DNA from: a virus
Length of the DNA: 38,660 bases
IMG/VR virus record: IMGVR_UViG_3300020202_000160
Location: 1-38,660 of that record
Direction: 5' to 3' (one strand)
Numbering within the stretch: the stretch's first letter is position 1; every line of letters begins with the position of its first letter. This document shows positions 9,051-16,455 of this stretch, piece after piece. The position numbers were made by a program, and so were the translations under genes. The notes beneath the pieces were generated by a model, which saw nothing but the letters and a program-made list of their open reading frames with translations, made no database searches and was not told the origin of the DNA.

Positions 9051-10112
9051 TTACGCCAGCGCGTCCGTCGTCTTCTGGCTGTAGATCTCGTACGTGCAGG
9101 CGTCGAGGTAGCCCGCGGTGAAGCCGGTCGGGATCGTCAGCACGTGGAAGGACTCCCACGGCTGCGACCACACGACGGCGCCGGCGTCGCTGATGTCGGG
9201 CTTGCCCTCGCCGAGCAGGATGTGCGGGAACCACAGCTTGTGCTGGAACTTCTGCGTGGCCGCGCCCGCCAGCGTCGTACCGGTGATGGTGCACGTGGCC
9301 TTCTTGGCGTTGCCCGCGATCTGGTCGGCCATCAGGGACGCGTTGCCGCCGGTGCCGTCCTCGAGGATCTCGAACTCCCACGTGCCCGAGACCTTCGCGA
9401 ACCCGTTCGGAACGGGCTCCGACGTCTTCGTGCCGAACCGCGTCGAGATGCGGCGGTCGAAGGCGCGCTCGACCGTCACCTCCCAGCCGACGGTGTAGAG
9501 CGGCGACGAGCCGAGGCCGGCGCCGCCCTGCGCGTTCATCTCCCACGCGCTGTGGCCGAACATGGCCACCTCGCGGTTCGACGGGTAGGTCACCGTGTCG
9601 ATGGTGGTCGTCGTGTTGATGACCGAGTCCGTGACGTAGTCGAACCCGATGCCCTGCATCTCGAGCTCGATCGCCTCTCCCGACTTGGCCCGCAGCGTGG
9701 CGCGGAACCACTTCACGGACGGGATCTCGACGACCTGCGTGTCCTTCAGCAGCTCGTAGGCAACGGTGCTGAAGATGCCGTCGAGGTCGTCCTTGAGCTT
9801 CAGCGGGTGAAGACGGGCCGAGGTGTCGACGACGGACGGCACGCCCGCGGTGCCCCACAGCAGTGCGAGCGTGGTCTCGAGTCCCTCGTACGTGAGCTCG
9901 ACCTTGAGCGTCACGTCGACGATGCGGTTGCCGAGCAGGCTCGGCCGCCGCGTGATCTTGCCCGTCAGGCTCTTCTGCTCGACGAGCTGGGTGTTGCCGG
10001 GCGTGGCGAGGGCCAGGCCGTAGACCCCGTGCCCGGCGCCGCCAGCGACCGCGGTGCCCCACGTGGCGCCCTTACGGTTGGCGATGGTCCCCTGGAACCC
10101 CTTCGCGCGCAT
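9051..10112 (-). CDS. Major tail tube protein
   Basis: This 353-residue beta-rich protein lies upstream of the chaperone pair and tape measure, the standard place for the siphovirus tail tube subunit. The N-terminus 'FQGTIANRKGATWGT' resembles other tube proteins that begin with a short strand and loop. Gly, Thr and Val content is high and cysteine is low, as in many virion proteins. The ATG at 10112 follows three bases after the preceding stop. At 353 residues it is longer than a minimal tube subunit (about 150-250), so an extra surface domain is possible. Role inferred from position and fold character. Confidence 0.75.
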   Translation of the reverse strand: MRAKGFQGTIANRKGATWGTAVAGGAGHGVYGLALATPGNTQLVEQKSLTGKITRRPSLLGNRIVDVTLKVELTYEGLETTLALLWGTAGVPSVVDTSARLHPLKLKDDLDGIFSTVAYELLKDTQVVEIPSVKWFRATLRAKSGEAIELEMQGIGFDYVTDSVINTTTTIDTVTYPSNREVAMFGHSAWEMNAQGGAGLGSSPLYTVGWEVTVERAFDRRISTRFGTKTSEPVPNGFAKVSGTWEFEILEDGTGGNASLMADQIAGNAKKATCTITGTTLAGAATQKFQHKLWFPHILLGEGKPDISDAGAVVWSQPWESFHVLTIPTGFTAGYLDACTYEIYSQKTTDALA

Positions 10113-10115
10113 CGG

Positions 10116-10469
10116 TTAGACCTCCTCGCCCGACCGGCCGGGCTCGACGTCGTCCTGGTCCTCGTCGTCGTCGATGGGGCCGAACTCGGGCGCGGTGGCG
10201 GCCGCGGTCTTGCGGCGCTCCTCGGCCTCCTTCTTCGCGGCGGCCTCGGCCTCCTGGCGCTTCTTCTTGGCCTCGCGCTCGACGGCCTCGCGGCGCGACA
10301 GCTCGGCCAGGACGAGGTCCTCGCCGGCGTCGTCGATGGGCTTCGCGGCGGGCGGGTCCTGCAGGCACCACTGCACGCCGAGCTCGTCGGGCACGTTGTA
10401 GCGCCGGCCGGTGCGCAGGTCCTTCAACACCGGATGGTGCTGGGAGTCGATGAGCCACTTGATCTTCAT
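10116..10469 (-). CDS. Small charged coiled-coil protein, head-tail region
   Basis: This 117-residue protein has a compact N-terminus (MKIKWLIDSQHH), a long Lys/Glu/Ala-rich helix (residues 58-90) and an acidic tail (DDDEDQDDVEPG). GGAGG lies six bases before the ATG at 10469, and the start overlaps the upstream stop as ATGA. It lies between the tail terminator group and the tail tube. Similar charged small proteins in this position are often unclassified. I do not recognise a family. Confidence 0.65.
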   Translation of the reverse strand: MKIKWLIDSQHHPVLKDLRTGRRYNVPDELGVQWCLQDPPAAKPIDDAGEDLVLAELSRREAVEREAKKKRQEAEAAAKKEAEERRKTAAATAPEFGPIDDDEDQDDVEPGRSGEEV

Positions 10470-10678
10470 GCGGTCCTCCGCGTGCTGAGCTCGCGCGCGC
10501 GGACGCGCTCGACGAGCTGAATGTGGTGCGCCTCAAGGACGCCGACCGTCGTCGGCCGTGGCGCCTCCCCGTCGACGTGAGCGGCCAGCGCGCCCATGGC
10601 CCGGACCAGCTCGCCCGCCGTCGCCTCGAGGGTGTCGACGCGAGCGCGAAGCTGCTGTAGCTCGAGCTCGGTGCTCAT
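10466..10678 (-). CDS. Small helical protein of unknown function
   Basis: This 70-residue protein (MSTELELQQLRARVDTLEAT...) is predicted to be one long amphipathic helix followed by a short basic end. It overlaps its neighbours by four bases on both sides (ATGA at 10678 and at 10469), which supports it as a genuine coupled gene. It belongs to the neck/tail block, but no function can be assigned. Confidence 0.6.
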   Translation of the reverse strand: MSTELELQQLRARVDTLEATAGELVRAMGALAAHVDGEAPRPTTVGVLEAHHIQLVERVRARELSTRRTA

Positions 10679-11223
10679 GGCGCGCCCGCCGGGCACCTGT
10701 ACGGGATCACGGTGCGGAAGAGGCAGACGACCCAGCCCTCGTGGTCGAAGGTCACGACCTCGATTCCGTCGGGGACTTTCATCACGTTGATGGACACCTG
10801 CTCGTTCCCCGAGACGAGCTGCGGCTCCGTCGCCAGGACGCGGATCACGTCCCGGGTGAGCCGGTCGGCGACGAGCTCGCGCCGCGGCGCCGCCTGGTTG
10901 CGGGGGTCGACGGTGGCCTCGACGTCGGCGCGGGCCGCGAGGATGAAGACCTCGAGCTCGCCGCGAAGCTGCTGGCCCGTGCTGTGCTCGATCCACCAGC
11001 CCTTGTCCGACCGGATCGCGTAGATGACGGCCGGCGCGTCGTCCGTGCCGAGGCTCCGGTCGAGGATGGCGTCGTCCCACTCCTGGTAGCAGCGGTAGAC
11101 GGCCTTCCGGCCCTGCGCGTCGACACTCGGCTGGTACCAGTAGGTCACCCCACCGTCGGCTGCGATCGACTCGAGGCGCGCCTTCAGCGCGGCCTTGATG
11201 AGCTCGGTGCGGGGCTCAGCCAT
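10675..11223 (-). CDS. Tail terminator / tail completion-like protein
   Basis: This 182-residue protein begins with a helix (MAEPRTELIKAALKARLESI) and continues with beta strands around residues 60-110. This order, together with its place between the HK97-gp10-like neck protein and the tail tube, suits the protein that caps the tail and joins it to the head. The ATG at 11223 lies four bases after the upstream stop. The motif evidence is thin, so the name rests mainly on synteny. Confidence 0.55.
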   Translation of the reverse strand: MAEPRTELIKAALKARLESIAADGGVTYWYQPSVDAQGRKAVYRCYQEWDDAILDRSLGTDDAPAVIYAIRSDKGWWIEHSTGQQLRGELEVFILAARADVEATVDPRNQAAPRRELVADRLTRDVIRVLATEPQLVSGNEQVSINVMKVPDGIEVVTFDHEGWVVCLFRTVIPYRCPAGAP

Positions 11224-11226
11224 CGC

Positions 11227-11826
11227 CTACAACCCCACCGCGCGCGCGGCCTCGGCGGCCTGCCGGTCGACCGACTGCGCCACCGCCGGCTCGATGCTCC
11301 GCAGGGTCGTGGCCGCGATGCCGTGGGCACGGATGGTCGAGCCGGGATGGTGGACCGGGAAGCGCCGGAAGCCGCCGTCCGGGAACCGCAGCGCCCTCGC
11401 GCCGAGTCCGAGCCGGGCCGCCTTCTTCTGCGAGGCCTTGCCGAGCTGCGACGTCCACGAGCTGCTCGGCGCGATCGTGTGATCCTTCGTGCGGCCGCCG
11501 AGCTCGATGAGCGCGGCCATGCCCCACATCCGCACCTCGAGCTCGGCCCGACCGGCGTATTCGTCTTTGGTGTAGACGCCGGCGTAGATCGCCCGGATCG
11601 GCGGCCGGGCCTTCAGGCGGCCGTTCTTCCCCTGGCCGTGCCGGCCGGTCAGCCCTCGGGCGATGTCGGTTCCCTGGACGTCCTCCTTGACCGCGCGCTC
11701 CACGCTGAGCACGTGCTCCTGGAGGGCCTTGGTGAGCACCGACACGCGGAGCTCCTCGGCGAACCGCTGCAGCGCGGCCGCGACCTGGTGGAGGCTCATG
11801 GTCGAACTGGACTGCGCCCACGCCAT
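11227..11826 (-). CDS. HK97 gp10-like neck protein
   Basis: This 199-residue protein starts with helices that include a long heptad region (residues 14-50). A central strand block, 'RMWGMAALIELGGRTKDHTIAP', resembles the 'vEfGT..ipp.PFl' core of HK97-gp10-type proteins. Its start ATG at 11826 shares a base with the connector stop. Position between the connector and the tail terminator supports a neck role. A virion morphogenesis family member is the main alternative. Confidence 0.6.
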   Translation of the reverse strand: MAWAQSSSTMSLHQVAAALQRFAEELRVSVLTKALQEHVLSVERAVKEDVQGTDIARGLTGRHGQGKNGRLKARPPIRAIYAGVYTKDEYAGRAELEVRMWGMAALIELGGRTKDHTIAPSSSWTSQLGKASQKKAARLGLGARALRFPDGGFRRFPVHHPGSTIRAHGIAATTLRSIEPAVAQSVDRQAAEAARAVGL

Positions 11827-12752
11827 CAGGCCGCCTCCAGGTCGAAGTCGCGCTCGCCGGTGATCGCGCCCCACGCGCGGTGGGGCGCCAGCTGCGCGCG
11901 CATCTGCTCGGTGAGCGAGGCGGGACCGAACCGGGTCACCGAGCCCCTGTCGTCGCTGACCGACGCGGCGTCCTGACGCTTCTGGTCGGCCTCGCGGTAG
12001 ATCCGGACCGCGAGCCGGAGGGCCACGTCCTTGATGTCGGCGGGCACGTTCGCCGCGGTGAAGCACCCGCCGGCGTAGATGAGCTTCATCGCCCGCCACG
12101 CGTCCATCCAGCACGCGGGGCTGGGCCCCGAGACCCGGCGTACGACATCGGCACCGGCGATGTACTGGTCGGCGGTGAGCAGGGTCGACGCGGCGTACTC
12201 GCGGGCGCTGTCTTCGTAGACCGCGAGGAGGCTGCGGATCGGGTACTCGAGCGGCCAGAGCTTCGAGGCGTCCGCGGCGGCGGCGGGGGTGTGGTACTCG
12301 ACGTACCCCTCCGAGGTGCCCACCTTGATGGAGCCGGCTCCCTGCAGCCCCGAGATGGTTGCCGCCGACACGGCGGTGAAGAAGTCCACGCCGTAGAGCT
12401 GAGACACCCCGAGCGACAGGTCGAACGTCTTCGTCGCGTTCGCGCCCGCCACGGTCCCCTGACACGACAGCGTGCCGCCGGTGATGCCCTGGCCGACGGT
12501 GACGACGAGGACGCGGCCGGGCGCGGGCGGGTTGGCAGCCACCGTGAGCGCGCCGTTGGCAGCGGGCGTCGACGCTACGATCCGGTCGTCGTCGTCGGTC
12601 GGCGCGCGGAACACGATCCGGCGGCGGAGGTACTCCTCCACGATGCGGCTCGCGCGCGCGAGTGAACGTTCCGCGAGATCGGTATTGGACCCGCCGATGA
12701 GACCCTCGGCCTTCAGTTCCGACAGCGACGCGAGGGCGTAGGCGGGCAACAC
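11826..12752 (-). CDS. Head-tail connector (gp6-like adaptor) with inserted domain
   Basis: This 308-residue protein has the split pattern of a head-tail adaptor. An N-terminal helix (TDLAERSLARASRIVEEYLRR) and a C-terminal part (RSLLAVYEDSAREY... then VPADIKDVALRLAVRIYREA) are typical. Residues of about 60-150 form a Gly/Thr/Val-rich beta insert that plain adaptors of 90-200 residues lack. The GTG at 12752 follows AAAGGGG about eight bases upstream. It would bind the portal ring and prepare the tail joint. Confidence 0.65.
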   Translation of the reverse strand: MLPAYALASLSELKAEGLIGGSNTDLAERSLARASRIVEEYLRRRIVFRAPTDDDDRIVASTPAANGALTVAANPPAPGRVLVVTVGQGITGGTLSCQGTVAGANATKTFDLSLGVSQLYGVDFFTAVSAATISGLQGAGSIKVGTSEGYVEYHTPAAAADASKLWPLEYPIRSLLAVYEDSAREYAASTLLTADQYIAGADVVRRVSGPSPACWMDAWRAMKLIYAGGCFTAANVPADIKDVALRLAVRIYREADQKRQDAASVSDDRGSVTRFGPASLTEQMRAQLAPHRAWGAITGERDFDLEAA

Positions 12753-12765
12753 GCTGGCCGCCCCT

Positions 12766-13092
12766 TTAGTCCGGCTCCGTGAAGCCGGCGATGTTGACCT
12801 TGCCGAGCACGCCGCCGGTTCCGCTCGCGGCGAGCACCGCCGACGCGGCCGCGCCGCGGGTCACCTTCAGCGGGCGATCGAACGGGATCACCTGGGCGTT
12901 GACGACGTAGCCCTCCCAGAGGACGGTGGAACCGTCCTTCACCTGGAGCAGCTTCGTGGCGGCCGCGGAGAACGAGGCCGCCACGTGGGTGATGTAGTGG
13001 GTCTGGCCGGTCACGCCAGCCTTCGACGCCGTGGCCTCGGCGTTGTCCTGGCTGGCGGTGACCGCCCACTCGGAGACGGCGCGGAGGGACAT
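12766..13092 (-). CDS. Small head-associated protein
   Basis: This 108-residue protein is Ala, Val, Thr and Gly rich and free of cysteine, in keeping with a virion beta-sandwich. It sits between the other small head proteins and the connector. Its ATG at 13092 follows the preceding stop by four bases. A decoration or head-fibre role is possible from position, but I recognise no family. Confidence 0.55.
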   Translation of the reverse strand: MSLRAVSEWAVTASQDNAEATASKAGVTGQTHYITHVAASFSAAATKLLQVKDGSTVLWEGYVVNAQVIPFDRPLKVTRGAAASAVLAASGTGGVLGKVNIAGFTEPD

Positions 13093-13096
13093 AGGG

Positions 13097-13540
13097 CTAC
13101 GTCCCGATCGCGATCCAGTTGACCTTCTTCGAGAAGGTCGTGGCCGCGGCCGGAGTCGGGTCCGTGCCGCCCGTGTTCTTCCAGGTCTTGATGAGGATCG
13201 ACCCGGCGGCGGGCGTGCCGGCCTGGTCGCCGATCAAGGCCGTGACCATGAAGGGGTCGTCGACCGGGTCGGAGTCGAGGCAAGCGACCACGGCCACGAC
13301 GGTGGCCAGGCCGGTGACCACCGTGTCGGAGGCGGCGACCGTGGTGTGCTGGCCGCGCGCCACCTTGTAGCCGGCGGCGACTGCCGCCGGCGCGGTCGAC
13401 AGCGCCGCCGTGCGGTCGGTGCCGGCGATCTTGAGCGCGCTGCCGCTCTCGAAGTCGACCTCACCGCCGCTCGCGATCGCGAGGGCGTCGCCGCCCTGAC
13501 GACGCTGGACCTTCGGCCCGTACGTGCTGTCCGCGGACAT
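13097..13540 (-). CDS. Small head-associated or decoration protein
   Basis: This 147-residue protein is beta-rich. Its central block (ARGQHTTVAASDTVVTGLATV) resembles structural proteins found near HK97-fold capsid genes. The ATG at 13540 follows GAGAGG at about five bases. It is the first gene after the intrinsic terminator at 13551-13592, so transcripts reaching it must pass that site. I infer a decoration role; it may equally be a head-fibre base. Confidence 0.55.
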   Translation of the reverse strand: MSADSTYGPKVQRRQGGDALAIASGGEVDFESGSALKIAGTDRTAALSTAPAAVAAGYKVARGQHTTVAASDTVVTGLATVVAVVACLDSDPVDDPFMVTALIGDQAGTPAAGSILIKTWKNTGGTDPTPAAATTFSKKVNWIAIGT

Positions 13541-13550
13541 GCTGACCTCT

Positions 13551-13592
13551 CAGGAAAAGGGCCCGGGGCTCCGGCTGCCTGGAACCCCGGGC
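13551..13592 (-). terminator. Intrinsic terminator inside the head gene cluster
   Basis: On the minus strand GCCCGGGGTTCC (13592-13581) pairs with GGAGCCCCGGGC (13572-13561) as a 12-bp stem with one G-U pair and an 8-base loop. It is followed at once by CCTTTTCC. It lies in the 83-base gap between two small head genes. The U-run is short, so partial read-through is plausible and would lower expression of the connector and tail genes relative to capsid genes. Confidence 0.8.
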
Positions 13593-13623
13593 ACGGGGTT
13601 CGATCAGTGGATGTCGGCGGGCG

Positions 13624-14082
13624 CTACGCCGTGCCCTCCTCGGGCGACGCGAAGACCTCGGCGGCCGCGCCGACGATCGTCGCGTCCTGCGTCACCGGCT
13701 GCTTCCGCCCGGAGTAGAGCTCCGCGATGACGAAATCGACCACCGCGTTCTGCGTGCCGCGGTCGATCACGGTGTTCACGTAGCGCTCCTGAGGGCGGTA
13801 GATGTCGATGATCACGACCTTGTTGTCGTCGGTGTCGGCAACCGACTGCGACGAGCCGGCCAGGTCCGACTGGCCCGAGCCGTCCGCCGTCGACTGCTGC
13901 GCCTTCACGGAGGTGACGGCGCCCGCCGTGATGGCGCCGAAGCCGACGAGGAACCGGACACCGTCGAAGCCGAGGGTGTCCACGGACTCGGAGGTCAGGT
14001 CGGTGGTGTTGGCGGCGCCGGCGTAATTCGTGCCGTCGACCTTCACCCGCTTCGTCACCACGCGTTCGGTGAGGCTGTGCAT
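13624..14082 (-). CDS. Capsid-adjacent structural protein
   Basis: This 152-residue beta-rich protein follows the major capsid gene directly. Its pattern 'FDGVRFLVGFGAITAGAVTSVKAQQS' recurs, as far as I recall, in small structural proteins next to HK97-fold capsids in many phages. There is no signal peptide. The ATG at 14082 has AGGAG four to five bases upstream. It is probably made at a high level, since it shares the capsid transcript upstream of the terminator. A decoration or cement protein is the best guess. Confidence 0.6.
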   Translation of the reverse strand: MHSLTERVVTKRVKVDGTNYAGAANTTDLTSESVDTLGFDGVRFLVGFGAITAGAVTSVKAQQSTADGSGQSDLAGSSQSVADTDDNKVVIIDIYRPQERYVNTVIDRGTQNAVVDFVIAELYSGRKQPVTQDATIVGAAAEVFASPEEGTA

Positions 14083-14110
14083 GTTCTCCTCGCTCCTCTT
14101 CTCGCTCGCC

Positions 14111-15370
14111 TTACGCGGCGAGCTTCATGCGGGCGAAGGCCTCGGCCAGGACGGGCATGCCGTCGAGCTCGGCGCGGCCGATGAAGCCCGTCTTGTTGGT
14201 CTCGGCGTACAGCTCGGCCAGCCGCTGGATGGTCATGTCCAGGGCCACGGCGAACGTGTAGCCGGCCTTGAAGTCGCCGAAGATGCCGACGTACTTGCTG
14301 GCGGTGAAGGTGTTCGGCGCGTACTCCGACACCTTGAAGGTCGTGTCGATGATGCGGTCCGGCTGGCCGGCCTGCAGGCCCGGCTGCCAGAGGTACTGGC
14401 CGTTGCCGTCCTTCAGCTTGCGGATCTGCTTCACCGCGTCGCGGTGGAAGATCGCCGTGAGCCGGGGCCAGTACGCTGCCTTGATCGAGTACTTCGCCTC
14501 GAACAGGTTGTCGGCGCCGATCGCCGTCGCGGTGTTCCCGGTGGTCACGTCGCGCGACGTCGGGATGCCGTCGTTCGACGCCGTGAAGACGCCGAGCGGC
14601 TTCTGCATGCCGTCGCCGGTGAGCGCGGCCTTCTCGATGGCGATGCCGAACTTGTAGGCGAGCCGCGCGTTGACCAGCGCCTCGGCGCCGCCCGCGGTGC
14701 GGCGCAGCAGTGTGTTGGACACGAGCACCCGCTTCGCCAGCGGATGCGGCCGCAGCTCGCGCTTGCCGACCGCCAGGTCGCCCTGGCTGCCGGTCTTGAG
14801 CTCGACCGTCCAGTCCGGGTCGTCGGGGTCGGTGTCGAGCGTGCCGATCCCGAGGCTCTCCGCCTGGGTCAGCCGCTCGACGTTCGCCAGGCTGAGCATG
14901 AACGTCTCGTCGTCCACGCTCTTGATGAGCCCCTGGGCCATCTGCTGCGGCATGACGAGGGCGCCGGCCTTGGCGAAAAGGCCGACCTGCAGCGTCTCCG
15001 CGCGCCGCTCGATCTGGGTCCGGACGTCCCGGACGTCCATCTCGCCGCGCAGGTAGGCGTCCACGGCGCTGCGGTACTCGTCGGTCACGAGCACGTTGCG
15101 CCGCTCGGTGCCGCCGCTGCCGGCCGGGGCGGGGCGGGCGCCGCTGTCCGTGGTCTGGGCCAGGGCGGCCTCGGCCGCGCGCAGGCGCTCGGACCGCTGC
15201 TCCTCGGCCTGGATCTCCTTGCCGAGCTTCTCCTGCTCCTCGGCGATCAGGTCGAACTTCGCGGACTCCTCGGCGGTCATGGACCGCTTCTCGGCATCCG
15301 CCGCGCGCTGCACCGCGCGCATCTGCTCGACCAGCTGGCCGCGCTTCTGTCGCTTCTCCGTGAGCGTCAT
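14111..15370 (-). CDS. Major capsid protein, HK97 fold
   Basis: This 419-residue protein is of the HK97 gp5 type. Residues 1-75 form a charged coiled coil (the delta domain that scaffolds assembly and is removed by the protease), followed by a flexible Gly/Pro/Thr segment and the HK97-fold core from about residue 100. The core includes 'LAYKFGIAIEKAALTGDG' and 'PLGVFTASNDG', typical of the family. GGAGGAG sits four bases before the ATG at 15370. The prohead protease gene lies immediately upstream. The leader (15371-15465) contains competing hairpins described separately. Confidence 0.93.
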   Translation of the reverse strand: MTLTEKRQKRGQLVEQMRAVQRAADAEKRSMTAEESAKFDLIAEEQEKLGKEIQAEEQRSERLRAAEAALAQTTDSGARPAPAGSGGTERRNVLVTDEYRSAVDAYLRGEMDVRDVRTQIERRAETLQVGLFAKAGALVMPQQMAQGLIKSVDDETFMLSLANVERLTQAESLGIGTLDTDPDDPDWTVELKTGSQGDLAVGKRELRPHPLAKRVLVSNTLLRRTAGGAEALVNARLAYKFGIAIEKAALTGDGMQKPLGVFTASNDGIPTSRDVTTGNTATAIGADNLFEAKYSIKAAYWPRLTAIFHRDAVKQIRKLKDGNGQYLWQPGLQAGQPDRIIDTTFKVSEYAPNTFTASKYVGIFGDFKAGYTFAVALDMTIQRLAELYAETNKTGFIGRAELDGMPVLAEAFARMKLAA

Positions 15371-15592
15371 GCCGCTCCTCCGTGTGCGGCGCCGGAGGAG
15401 GGCGGGCCTCTGAAAGGCCGAAGGCGCGCAGCCCCTCCGGCGCCAAGAAAATCGCTCTTGGCACCAGGGAGCCCGCGCGCCTTCATCGGAAGGTGCGGCC
15501 AGCTCGGGGGTGCTGCTACCGGATGCTCATCGGAGCCCAGCCGCCTTGCGGCGCAGCAGCACGACCGTTACGTGTCCAGTGTACGGGCGCCG
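15371..15592 (-). promoter_or_regulatory. Major capsid leader with competing RNA hairpins
   Basis: This 222-base gap contains mutually exclusive stems on the minus-strand RNA. Stem A pairs 15465-15456 with 15448-15439 (10 bp, one G-U). Stem B pairs 15444-15434 with 15398-15388 (11 bp, perfect) and encloses a small GGCCT/AGGCC hairpin. A and B share bases 15439-15444. If B does not form, CTCCTCC at 15400-15394 can pair with the Shine-Dalgarno GGAGGAG at 15381-15375. Structures are read from sequence; regulation is inference. No convincing promoter was seen. Confidence 0.6.
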
Positions 15593-16441
15593 TCAAGCCC
15601 CCAGCGGCCCACCACCGAGCGACACCTCGGCCTCGGCCACCTGCAGCCGGCGCCGGCGCTCGAGGTCTTGGCCGTGCTCGCTCCGGTAGACCTGCTCGAC
15701 GTCGGCCGGATCGCCCAGCGTCGGCTTGCCGTCCTTGCCCCAGGTCACCGGGTAGTTGCTGAACTTGTGCCCGCGCTGCACCACCACGGACGCGGCGAAC
15801 GTGGCCACGATCATCCACCCCGGGTCGTCCCACGGACTGCCGAGCAGCTCGCGCAGCGCCTGGCGCAGCGCGGCGTACATCTCCTCGAAGGACATCTCGC
15901 CGGCCGCGTTCTTGGCGCGCGTCTCCCACTCCTGGAGGGACCGGAGCGCGACCTCGGTGTCCGGGTACGCCGGCGCCGCCACCGGCGACACGTCGACCAG
16001 GCGCCGGACCTCGCGCAGCGTGCGCACGAGCTCGCCGCCCTCGCGGTGCCAGACGTCGCCGCCCGCCGCCGTGAGGAAGCCGAACGACATGCCGGTGATG
16101 TCCCGGCGCTCGATCAGCACCTGCAGGTCGCGCGCTGCCTGAGTGTCGGGGAGGTCCAGCTCGAAGGCGAGACCCTGCTCGTCCTCGTGCAGCCGCAGCG
16201 TGCCGCTCGAGCGCCGGCCGAGCACCGTCCGCATGTCGTGCTCGAGCAGGGCCAGCACGTCGTCACCGCTGGCGAGCGCGGACCGGAACGCGCCCGGCGC
16301 GATCCGCTCGCGGAACTTCCCCCCGATGAGGTTGCTCAGGCTGTTGAACCGGGCGGCGTAGCCGGCGAGCTTCGTCGGGGCGCCGCCCTCGCCCTTGCTG
16401 AGCCGGAACTCCACGACGGAGCGTCGCTCGGGCTTCTCCAT
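15593..16441 (-). CDS. Prohead maturation protease, HK97 family (U35)
   Basis: This 282-residue serine protease cleaves the capsid delta domain and itself during head maturation. The herpesvirus-assemblin-like residues are visible: His68 in 'LALLEHDMRTVLGR' and Ser119 in 'DITGMSFGF'. 'LAGYAARFNSLSNLI' near the N-terminus and 'APAYPDTEVALRS' after the Ser are also typical. I chose ATG 16441 because GGAGG lies seven bases upstream; the ATG at 16456, in a TGATG overlap with portal, lies before that site. The C-terminal 100 residues beyond the catalytic domain are an extension of unknown role. Confidence 0.93.
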   Translation of the reverse strand: MEKPERRSVVEFRLSKGEGGAPTKLAGYAARFNSLSNLIGGKFRERIAPGAFRSALASGDDVLALLEHDMRTVLGRRSSGTLRLHEDEQGLAFELDLPDTQAARDLQVLIERRDITGMSFGFLTAAGGDVWHREGGELVRTLREVRRLVDVSPVAAPAYPDTEVALRSLQEWETRAKNAAGEMSFEEMYAALRQALRELLGSPWDDPGWMIVATFAASVVVQRGHKFSNYPVTWGKDGKPTLGDPADVEQVYRSEHGQDLERRRRLQVAEAEVSLGGGPLGA

Positions 16442-16455
16442 GTCGGTCCTCCGCA

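Noticed and set aside
13593-13606. GGTTCGATC, a tRNA T-loop look-alike
   Set aside because: The flanking bases do not form T, anticodon or acceptor stems, and the neighbouring hairpin is a terminator.
15575-15601. TTGACG at the protease stop as a capsid promoter
   Set aside because: No TANNNT element stands 16-19 bases downstream; TACACT is only seven bases away. Not convincing.
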